Assembly: GCF_023856365.1 (NCBI RefSeq)
Contig: NW_026042827.1
Coordinates: forward strand, 26,912 to 90,911
DNA: 64,000 bases
Source of the DNA: Brienomyrus brachyistius
Lineage: Eukaryota > Chordata > Actinopteri > Osteoglossiformes > Mormyridae
Reading direction: 5' to 3'
In this document: positions 31,955 to 40,398 of the stretch, one piece after another
How the letters are laid out: each line of letters opens with the position of its first letter
Position numbering within the stretch: the first letter of the stretch is position 1
Position numbers and translations under genes: made by a program
Notes under the pieces: model-generated
What the model saw: only the letters and a program-made list of their open reading frames with translations
Told to the model about the DNA's origin: nothing
Database searches by the model: none

Positions 31955-32687
31955 GTTTCTTAGGTTAGAAACTGCCGTCACTGCAGCCAACACTGACTTT
32001 TAAGGAGAGACACTCAGCTCTTCCTATGAGCAGATCCACCATGGTGCACAAAATGACAGTATAATTATTATTTTAGGTGACACTTCAAATGTTGCATTAT
32101 TTCATTCTTTACAAAACGACATTTTTATAACAATGATGTATAACAATGTTAATGTGTTTATGTATAATTCATATTTAAATTAAAGTTCATATTTTAGTTA
32201 AAAGCTACACCTACAGTACGTATATGAACTTGAATTTGAATCCAAACCCTTTTTCGTTCTTCTTCTTTAAATTCAAATATAAATTTCAATGCCACAACCT
32301 GTTTTCAACCACAATTCAAATGTAATTCAGATTAACAAAATGAACTGAAATTCAAGTTCATATATGTATTCAAAATCCTGAATTTTAGGATACGTATTTG
32401 AGAATTTCATTCTCAAATCAGTTCTGAATGGTGCACATCCCTAGTTCATATGTTAAATCATGCATTTTTTTTTTCAGAGTGAATACACACTGACTGCTCA
32501 GATAAATAACGTCAAAAATAATTTTCTTTTGTTGCTTAAGATTTTTGCACAGTCCTATACTGTATATAACAACTCAAACATTTTTTTATGTTATTTGTTT
32601 TAAAGAGGCTGCAATGTGTAACATTAACATCTGTATAAAGAGAAGGTTAGGCTTTTGGCTGACAGCAAGCAAAATGCAACAAATTGT

Positions 32688-32718
<31 letters not shown>

Positions 32719-32888
32719 ATGATTTTTGTTTGATGTTTAGAAAAACATTTATGGAACAAAGCAGACAATAAGGTATCTTTGCTAATTTTATATTGACAAA
32801 CAACTAAACTGTCAAAATTATTTTGCAGGGAATAATCTTACTGACATTATAATAAAGCAAATATGAAAATAGTTGGAATCTCATTTAC
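31955..32888. other. NITR-like intron 2 remainder; no gene
   Basis: AT-rich intronic DNA with a (TAA)n microsatellite at about 32688-32716. No other feature is seen. Confidence 0.6.
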
Positions 32889-33236
32889 CTGTGATTATGA
32901 CAAAGGTTCCATTCCCGAAGGTGACCTCATGAAGAAACACAGCAGCACAATAATACACTGCAGAATCTGACGGCTCCACGTTAGAAATAGTGAGGTTAAA
33001 ACTCCCCTCTGCATTCAGTAAGGAGTAACGTTTTATGCTTTTATATTCCTTGTAAAATTCACCAGGTACGTAGAGAAGTGCTTTCGCCATGGGCTGGGGC
33101 TTCCGACCAACAGCTTGCTTAAACAAAGTAACAAAAGTTGTTTCTCCTTGACAGAAGCATGTCAGGGTCACACTGTCTCCAAGCTGAACCCTCATCAGGT
33201 GACTGGGCTGAACAACATCTGTAGTCAGTGCAGTGT
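32889..33236 (-). CDS. NITR-like exon 2: V-type Ig domain with J-like end
   Basis: Bounded by a TTTTTGCAG acceptor and a GTAAAT donor, phase 1 on both sides. The domain shows GDSVTLTC (first cysteine), FKQAVGRKPQP, the framework-3 run GSFNLTISNVEPSDSAVYYC (second cysteine), and then the J-like FGNGT, without any recombination signal. This is the usual teleost NITR V exon, with V and J fused in the germline. One oddity: the nearly invariant Trp before FKQ is Leu here (VTLFKQ). The frame is fully open. Confidence 0.88.
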
Positions 33237-33404
33237 CTGCAAAAACAGAAAAACAAAAAAAATCATAATCAAATAAGACATATAATAGTAATCTAAATAA
33301 CTATTAACTATGATGCAGATTAAATGGCCAAATTCCACTGATCACATCATACAGATAAATGAAAATATTAAAATCCCAAAATAATTTATATTATAGGGCC
33401 TTAC

Positions 33405-33438
33405 TAATGAAAATGAGAAGACCAAAGAGTCTGAACAT
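33405..33438 (-). CDS. NITR-like exon 1: signal peptide
   Basis: Starts at the ATG read from 33438 and encodes MFRLFGLLIFI, a short hydrophobic leader. It ends in phase 1 at a GTAAGG donor (intron starts at 33404). I chose it because it is the only start codon upstream of the V exon that is followed by a hydrophobic run and a good donor in the right phase. Confidence 0.8.
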
Positions 33439-33825
33439 TTTTGTGCTTCCACTGTTTAGAATAAACTGCTCTGCTGCTAAGTGAGAGATCATGGTCGTGG
33501 TCGGGATGAAAGGGCAGGAAACAGAGAGGAAACAGAGAGACACACATCAGGCTGATCTGATTGGCTGTTCACATGGGAACTTAAGTAACAGTGAAAAAGC
33601 ATTTTAATGTGCACTTACATGACGTTTATTAATTTACTCCTTAACATCCAGTTAAAATGAGAACAATTAGATAAACAGGAGCAGATACTGAGCATATAAA
33701 GTTCTTTGTACAGAGTGCTGAGATACTGTGGGAGAGCATTTGCTAATCATCTCTCTCAGACAAGCTCAGCACAGTATGAGTCTGTTATCTATCTGATATT
33801 AGACAGTCTCTCATACAGTAATAAT
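33439..33825 (-). other. Upstream flank of the NITR-like gene
   Basis: The promoter of the receptor gene should lie here on the minus strand. I see no clear TATA box and do not call one. No other feature is recognised. Confidence 0.35.
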
Positions 33826-34055
33826 AATTGATACTTTATTGGTCCCTGTGGAGAAATTGTCTTAACTTCTCTCTCAACTTGCTCTCTTTTTTTTAGAGTA
33901 AACAGAGTAAGTTGTCTGCGAAGGGCAGCCACCCATAGTGATGCCCAGTGAGCTGGGGGTTAAGGGCCTCGCTCAAGGACGCAGAGATGTGCTGTGGCTG
34001 GGTTTGAACCAGCGACCATCTTATTACAAGCACACAGGCATTAGATCTTCTAATC
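33826..34055 (+). repeat. Fish dispersed repeat ('actttattggtccctgtgg' type), copy 2
   Basis: Matches 9521-9735 in order: 'gagaaattgtc', 'gtaagttgtctgcgaagggc', 'gagctgggggttaagggcct', 'cgctcaaggac', 'gctgtggctgggtttgaacc'. The family is not named. Confidence 0.7.
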
Positions 34056-34386
34056 ACACTTAAAAGGCAGATTAAATGTTCTTTCCACCATGCAAACAGA
34101 ATGTAAATTGTAGCTTTACTGCTTAGATTTACATTCACACATTTGCATTTAAAACAAGCATTTTAAGTGATGTACATGAGAGTAAATGGTGAATCAGTTT
34201 ATTTGCCACTCTACACATTACATTGGCGCCCATTATAAGTAACTGTACAGTGACATTGCAGTTCCTCAGTTGCTTTGATGCATTTCTGGAATCACCCTTA
34301 ACATCTGCAAAACTGTAAGTGCATTTCCCAAAACAATTCGTGCAAACAGCACCACACAGATGGACTGTCTACAAAAAAAGTCATAG

Positions 34387-34525
34387 AGGCCACCAGCAGC
34401 CCGAATACCACACCGTAAGGCCGTATGTTAGGATGCTCTCTATGGCAGAGCGGTAGGAGGCCACCAGCAGCCCGCATACCAGACCGTAAGGCAGCATGTT
34501 AGGATGCTCTCTATGGCAGAGCAGT
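34387..34525 (-). repeat. Tandem duplication of about 69 bp inside a LINE-like scrap
   Basis: 'gaggccaccagcagccc' to 'gatgctctctatggcagagc' occurs twice (34387-34455 and 34456-34525) with a few differences. The wording resembles an L2-like RT region in minus orientation. It is followed to about 34790 by more decayed sequence of the same kind. Confidence 0.65.
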
Positions 34526-34795
34526 TGAAGGTCCCGATCAAGAAATCCGACAAGTTTCCCCAATAAGCCAGTAACCCCGCTTCATAGAACAGGCCACAGG
34601 ACTGGTTTTGGTGAGATAGTCCGAGTAGTAGGTAGAAATCAGGATGGAGACTGAGTGTGGGTCTAACAGGTGAGCAGATGTAGGACAGAATGTAGAGCCC
34701 TCTGGTGGAGTGCCTGTGCATGACTGAATGTATGGTTTGGGTCTGATGGTCTGAATAGTTGGTAGAAATAGGCACCTTCCTACCTGATGTGGTAG

Positions 34796-35116
34796 GTCTA
34801 GATAAGGGGTCACCAACATGGTGCCCCAAGGATGCCCCCAATGACCACATGAGTTGCCCGTGGACCTGTTCTATAAAATAGCACAACTCACCAGCGAACA
34901 TCATCTAAAATTTTATTTTGTCCTGTTTCTAATCTATCACATTTGCATTTATATAGATTTGAAATTGAATATAAAAAAGCATTTAAAACATGTTTATCAT
35001 GCATGAAGTTTAGACATGTTTAGGAGGGCGTTTAAAACTGATATCAAACTTCGTATGGCTCAGTACCCGTGAAGTAGCTCTCCGTTTTAAAAAGGTTGGT
35101 GACCCCTGGTCTAGAT
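34796..35116. mobile_element. hAT-type MITE (305 bp) with 8-bp target duplication
   Basis: The element at 34804-35108 has ends AGGGGTCACCAAC and GTTGGTGACCCCT in inverse orientation and is flanked by perfect GTCTAGAT direct repeats (34796-34803 and 35109-35116). The outermost base of the left end is changed (AAGGGG in place of CAGGGG). It is non-coding. Confidence 0.9.
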
Positions 35117-35807
35117 CTTGCAAGTTTGTTTGTACTGGCTGTGTGAACATACTGTAGCACTGTTAAGAATATGCAACACAGCCTGAGTTGGGGATCTGCT
35201 GTATGCATCAGTAATATAATGCTTTGTCCTTTTCTAGGCTGTTCATTAAGACATAAAGCCTGAAAGTTTTCTGAATGGCATTAATGAAATTGAGCACTGC
35301 CCCCACCTGCTGGCCAATTTATTAAAACATTGAAATCGCTGTCTGCACAGGCTGACGTGTCATTTAAGTCTGATAATTTTCTATGAGTCAAACGGCAAGA
35401 AAATGACAAGAAGTTAAAAACATGGAGTTAGATGAAGGAGAAAAGATTACAAATTTGAAGATTATGAAATCAGGACATGTCAGCTAAGTCAGCCAAGGTG
35501 GGTCTTAAACATATGGACGGAAGTATGAGCGCTAAACTTAAACGGGTTCACTTGTAACCGCTGCCACCAAATTTCGTTAAATTGCTGGGGAGGTCCAGAT
35601 ACATGAGACAGGAATAGAAGGATTATTCTTTATTAATATACAGACGAGGGTTACAACCCTCCCTAGGGCAATAGAAGGGGATACCTGCCACGGGACATTC
35701 TAAAACGCTTAATGTGAAAATGCGTAACGCAACTTAATGTATTAAAACAGTCACCACAAATCACCAAATTTCTCGCGAATGTATCTGGCCATAAAGACTT
35801 ACCTGAC
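35117..35807. other. No gene recognised
   Basis: Mixed sequence with no domain or named repeat. Confidence 0.35.
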
Positions 35808-35932
35808 AAGAAATCAAAACCGAAATGCTAGGAATATGGACTTTAAGCCTTTTCTTTATGGGCGTCAATGGAGGGGAAAACGCTTGACGTAAGATGAAGT
35901 CCATATTCCTAGCATTTCGGTTTTGATTTCTT
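35808..35932. repeat. Perfect 36-bp inverted repeat with 53-nt loop
   Basis: The left arm 35808-35843 (AAGAAATCAAAACC ... TATGGACTT) is the exact reverse complement of 35897-35932. A transcript from either strand would fold into a 36-bp perfect stem. The bases outside the arms are not inverted. It could be a young fold-back/MITE end pair, a hairpin RNA or a cruciform. Confidence 0.9.
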
Positions 35933-36062
35933 CCCTGGCATGGGTGACGGGTGCACCACGTTCCCAAAGCCACGTTAGCCTCGAGCGAACTGCCCGGAGA
36001 AACCGCTCACACCAGCGCTGCAACCCGATCTCCTCCCCTTTTAAACACACATTTCTATGGCG

Positions 36063-36325
36063 TTAAATTAGTGCCAAAAGTCGTGCGCATAAAAACAGAA
36101 AATCCATGCTCTCTACGCGCTCGCGATTGCACAGCACTCACTCACTCGCTCGCCGTTAAATTAGGGCCAAAAGTCGAACCACGCGCGTGCGTGTGCTCGA
36201 GTGCTGAAAACCCATCCCCTCTACGCGCTCGCGTCTGCACAGCACTCGCTCGCTCGAATTTCCCGCTTCGTCTTACCGTATATAAAAGAATGGGCCAATG
36301 TACGGTAAATTGCATTGTGAATAAA
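36063..36325 (+). promoter_or_regulatory. Imperfect 93-bp tandem repeat, then TATA box and AATAAA; LTR- or promoter-like
   Basis: Two related units begin 'ttaaattag' at 36063 and 36156, each with 'gccaaaagtcg', 'ctacgcgctcgcg' and 'gcacagcactc'. They are followed by TATATAAAAG (36279-36288) and AATAAA (36320-36325). Upstream repeats, a TATA box and a near polyadenylation signal are the layout of a small LTR, but I find no LTR partner, so this is tentative. Confidence 0.4.
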
Positions 36326-36821
36326 ATTTCTTAATACAACATCACAAAACCAATTTAATAAATTCAAATCCTGGGAAGAACGCTCCTCAGATATTAGTTC
36401 TCGGGTTAGTGTTAGCAGACTATAGGCGAAACCACCTTAAGTGCTATCTGTTAATGTTTATTAAATTAGCATTAAAATGGAGAGGTTTATAATATCTTTT
36501 GTCCTTGTAGCTGCTAAATACACTCATTATTAAAGCCATAAAGTTGTCTGCCTACTACATTGGAATCTCCACTGAGTAAGTGTTTTTGATGGATTTTATT
36601 TAACTTTATTATACTCTGGTCCTTAGATCTAATGTCATACTTCTTCACTTATATTGTTTGTGAAAAGGTTTACCACGGTCAAACAGAGCAGCCACTACAT
36701 CATCATACATGAACAAGCACCTCACAAAACAAAAACATTTCATTTTCATAATTAAAACTTTTGAATGGTAGGCCTAGTGTGTGGATCAGAGACAAGATCT
36801 TGACACCTCATTAACTATAAT
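36326..36821. other. No gene recognised
   Basis: AT-rich spacer before the integrase-like pseudogene. Confidence 0.35.
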
Positions 36822-37650
36822 TTGTTCTGTGAACAGCTCAGATACCACCTTCTCGAAAGTCTTCTGCATAAAATAGAAATAGGATTCAGCGCGACTCCAC
36901 TAAATTTGGATTACCTGGAGTTCCTTTGTCATCAGGAGCTGTATCTTCTGCAGGCCCTGTCTAATCACATTGAAGTACCTCCTGCTATCACCCTGGCTTT
37001 GCAAGAGCTCTTTGACCTTGTGAGGGCACATCTGGAACGTCCAGCCCCATGTGTCACACAGGAAGTCGCTGCCACCAATAGACGACCCAAGATTTTGATT
37101 GAAGAACAATGTTTGAAAGAAATGCTCCATACTCAACTTCCTGTGCCTTGCATAGCCACACTGATGGGTGTTTCAAGAAGAACAATCTTAAGAAGAATAA
37201 AAGAGTATGAGCTCTGTGTTAGGGAACTTGACAATTTGGTTTCTTCTGTCAAGAATGATCTACCAAATGCAGGCTACAGGATAGTCAATGCAGGCTGCAG
37301 TCAATGGGCTACAGGGTTCGGTGGAGAAGAGTTGCAGCCTCCATGCATAGGGTTGATTCCATGCGCATCATATAAAGGTTGTCAAGTCTTGGCTGTGTTG
37401 TACGCAGAATGTACCAGGGCCTTTGTCTCTAGTACACGTGGACACAAACCACAAGTTGATCCGGTTTGTATTACCAGCAAATTTATTTGGAGTAAACCCT
37501 GGGTGGATTGGTGTGAGGTGGTGGTGGGGCTTTGGAGAAGATTTCCTGCCGATCAACACTAGCAACTTATATCTATCTGTCATGGAGGTCTCGGGACTCA
37601 CAGATATTCAGAGACATGTGGATAGTTTACCAGTGGTTTTCAGCAGGAAA
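36822..37650 (+). pseudogene. Integrase-core (DDE) transposase-like gene, broken
   Basis: The frame 36822-37562 starts MFCEQLRYH. It contains a helix-turn-helix-like region (LPVPCIATLMGVSRRTILRRIKEYEL), then an interval rich in Gly and Cys. After about 37300 the expected continuation is in other frames: ASMHRVDS just after 37330, and SLVHVDTNHKLIRF at 37423-37470, matching the start of an integrase core with its first catalytic Asp (HVDTNHK). The remaining DDE residues are not found. I infer a multi-frameshift fossil of the fish integrase-core type transposase genes. Confidence 0.6.
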
Positions 37651-39120
37651 TAGTTATTACTACAAATTGTCACCCCCCCCCCCGCCCCCCACAGAAACTG
37701 GATCTGGCTATAGTGGGAAAATCTTTTTTTTTTTTTTATTTGTGAGAACTTGAAAGCAAAACAAAACTTGGAAAAAATATATGCTCATTCACCAATTTTC
37801 TAATCTGGGGTCTAAAGTGGTCAGGCTTGCAAGTGTATTTGGTTATTTGTCTATCCTAGCCTGTTGCAGTGTATATTTCCTGTATATTTTGCATGTAAAA
37901 AATGTTGTTTGTTATGTCAGTGCTTAATATTATCATGTAGTCTTCATGAACTTTCTTCATCTTGGCCAGGGACTGCATTTGAAAAGTAGCCACTTGACTA
38001 AAATTGGCACATTTTCAGAAATGCCAGCAACAATACTGATAATGAACACCCCTCTAACTGACTCTCAGTTGGTTTAGAAAAAAGACTTTTAAGAGAAAAG
38101 AAAGCCTTCCTTTGGTTTTGCATTTTTCTCTTTTTTGTTGGCTGTGCACAATATATTAGAAGAATACCTTACAATTATATTAGTTAAGAAATAACAGATT
38201 GCGTATATACAATATTAAGGTGATAACAACAACCCTCACTGTCTCTAGGTGCTGCTTCAGACAGGGCATTCTGCAGCAGGGACACCACCCGTCGTGCAGC
38301 ATCCAGCAAATCTCCCTATCACAACAGCCCACATAACAGAATAACATTAGTGTATGATTCAGTAGGGCTAGTCCAGGTCTGGAAAGTAGTTGGGCCAGAT
38401 TTTTAAACCAAGAAATTTAGCTGGGCCAGACATTTTCAGCGGCCCAGTAAGCAACAGGTAATGGCATTTTAAACAAACACAAATCAAGGTTATTTTAAAA
38501 AACTACAACTGAACAGAATCTGAGAGCAATATTTTTTTTCACTTCTGAAATGAGAAAAATATTTTGGTCGTATCTGACCTAGACGCATCCCAAAGAAAAA
38601 AAATGCCTATTAGATGGTAAACAGACATAAAGAAAAAGGGAAAAATCGTCTATAATCATCATCCGCTTATACTGTGGTGATCCATTTCACCCACACAGGC
38701 ATGATCACCATTAGCGGTTTTCACATTATTGTCGAGGTGACTATTCACTTTACCTCTGCTTTCTCCGACATCTTCCTGATTCTGCCGCCAACAAGGGGCT
38801 CATAGGGTGGAGACTGAGGGTGTTAAACAGACCAATCTTTTGTCACTGAATGCAACAAATAATGTATTTATCTGTCAAAAGTCCAGCACCAGGAAAAGCA
38901 ACAGAGTGACAGTAGAAACTGTAATAATAATGGAAGTGCGCCGCCCTACAGGGAAGGAGGAGTGATGGGAGTCCCGGTGGTGGCTAAGCGCGCGTGGGGA
39001 GAGGCGTCGTACTGTGAGGCTTCATGAACTTCCGATGGGGCAGTGCTGTCATACAGCGGGGAGCCTGAGAGGGGCACTGTGGCCGGGTGCGAGAGCCCTG
39101 GGTAATGAGTTGTAGAGCTG
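37651..39120. other. No gene recognised
   Basis: Contains a poly-C run near 37674-37690 and a poly-T run near 37724-37737. Short open frames only; no domain or named repeat. Confidence 0.4.
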
Positions 39121-39407
39121 CGCAGTGTCACGATCGGGTACAAGCAGGCAGGCGATCGTGCGGGCAAGGCGTGCAAGGAGCAAGCGGACAGGCAAAAACG
39201 GGAGTTTAATTAGGAAGCGCGGACGGGGAAACATCTCACGCATACAAACATCAATGACAGACACTGGACTCAGGTAAGACACGGACTGAAATACACAGGA
39301 CTGAGCAAATTAACTAGATACAGCTGGGTACAAATCGGGAGAAAACACGTGGGTAATCAGGGGGCGTGGCACACAGGAGGAGCGGACGAGCCGGGCATGA
39401 CACGCAG
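39121..39407 (-). mobile_element. Solo LTR of the proline-rich element family, with TSD
   Basis: The LTR 39126-39402 (277 bp) is related to the LTRs at 40102 and 60920. In minus sense it starts TGTCATGCCCGGCTCG and ends CGATCGTGACA. It has the perfect 5-bp target duplication CGCAG at 39121-39125 and 39403-39407. The predicted start-site word gtctgtcatt is present (minus strand, about 39250). It lies only 0.7 kb from the intact copy, in opposite orientation. Confidence 0.92.
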
Positions 39408-40096
39408 GAACTGAGAGCCCAAGCTGTTGGACATTCCACTGGACTAGGAGACTGGGGTGAGTGAGGAGGAGCTCATTGACCACAAACTGGGATACTGGCT
39501 GTGTGTGAGCAATGGGGTGGAGATTAAGGAAAGACGTTAAATCAGCATGCAGTGTTGCCTGGAAACAACAACAAATATACTAGTGTCACTGTACTAAAAC
39601 AATATCAAAATAATGCCTATTTTTTATTCATTTTACTTGTAGAGTGCAAAGTACAAAGGAAAACAAAGAGTAACTATGGCGAAATAAATCAAAGCATGTC
39701 CCAGAATGATGGGCCTGAATGGATCAGGACAGAAGAAGGCGAAAGTCCTGTTAACGAGGTGAGACGATGCAGACACAGGCCAGGATGTGGGTATAGGCGA
39801 GAACAAGAGGGAAGACGGGGGCCCGAGACTCAGCATGGGGACAGGTGGGGGAGGGGAGGCACGGGCTCACCTGGAGCTGCTCCCGGAGGTGCCGCTATGA
39901 CTCATGGGTAACATGCCGGAATGGGACGGCACCTGTAGGCTGGACCAGTTGTCATGGGAGGGCAACATGGACAGACAGGTAGACGAGCTGTCTGAATAAG
40001 CAGCTGCAAGTATAAAACAATAAATGAAGCAGGTATGTGGTGGGCAGTGTTACAGCGTCCTTAATATGGTCAATACAGAAAAGGCATGTTATCATG
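39408..40096. other. No gene recognised
   Basis: The open frame 39552-39911 has no domain and the surrounding sequence shows no exon signals. Nothing else is seen. Confidence 0.4.
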
Positions 40097-40101
40097 TTAT
40101 G

Positions 40102-40387
40102 TGTGACGCCCGCTCCGTCCGCTCCTCGTGTGTGCCACGCCCCCTAATTACCCACGTGTGATTTCCTGATCGTGCCCAGTCGTGTCTTGTTTCCTGTTGC
40201 CTTGTTTCTTGTATTTAAGTTCCTGTTGTGTACTAATCCAGTGTCTGTCATTGATGTTAGTTGGCGTCTTCTGTTCCCTGCCCCGTCTTTCGGAATAAAC
40301 CCCTTGTTTGCCCTGATTACGGCGTGTTTGCCCGTTTCTGCCTGCTCGCCCGCACGATCGCCGCTCTGCCCGCGATCGAGTGTGACA
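40102..40387 (+). repeat. 5' LTR of the proline-rich element (286 bp)
   Basis: TGTGACGCCC...GTGTGACA. It contains a TATA-like TATTTAA (40212-40218) and AATAAA (40294-40299). By eye it is identical to 43384-43669. Confidence 0.95.
40212..40252 (+). promoter_or_regulatory. Predicted promoter and transcript start / self-primer
   Basis: TATTTAA at 40212-40218, with GTCTGTCATT at 40243-40252, 31 nt from the first T of the box. The same spacing occurs in the second copy (minus strand, near 61048-61090). A transcript starting at 40243 would begin with the ten bases complementary to the sequence right behind the LTR. Confidence 0.65.
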
Positions 40388-40388
40388 G

Positions 40389-40398
40389 AATGACAGAC
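40389..40398 (+). promoter_or_regulatory. Candidate self-primer binding site
   Basis: AATGACAGAC lies one base after the LTR and is the exact reverse complement of 40243-40252. No TGG-type tRNA site is present. GAATGACAGACCA is conserved at the same place in copy 2 (63972-63984), although the sequence just downstream has diverged. Confidence 0.7.

Larger units (their letters stand above)
21499..33438 (-). pseudogene. NITR-like inhibitory immune receptor, six exons, with in-frame TAG
   Basis: A two-Ig-domain membrane receptor assembled from exons at 33405-33438, 32889-33236, 22980-23330, 22315-22434, 21781-21827 and 21499-21624. All introns are GT-AG and the phases agree throughout (1,1,1,1,0); the summed coding length is 1026 nt. 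Order: signal peptide, V-type Ig with a J-like FGNGT motif, second Ig domain also ending FGNGT, transmembrane segment, short basic linker, and a tail with LNYAAL and TLYSDL. This layout matches teleost novel immune-type receptors, which act like inhibitory NK receptors through ITIMs recruiting SHP phosphatases (family knowledge). A TAG at 22993-22995 would cut the product before the membrane segment, so I label it a possible pseudogene. It could equally be a polymorphic null or a secreted form. Intron 2 (23331-32888) holds an antisense provirus. Confidence 0.8.

Noticed and set aside
38946..39282. Open frames over the solo LTR
   Set aside because: They are translations of the LTR. Similar frames recur at 40172 and 43454 for the same reason.
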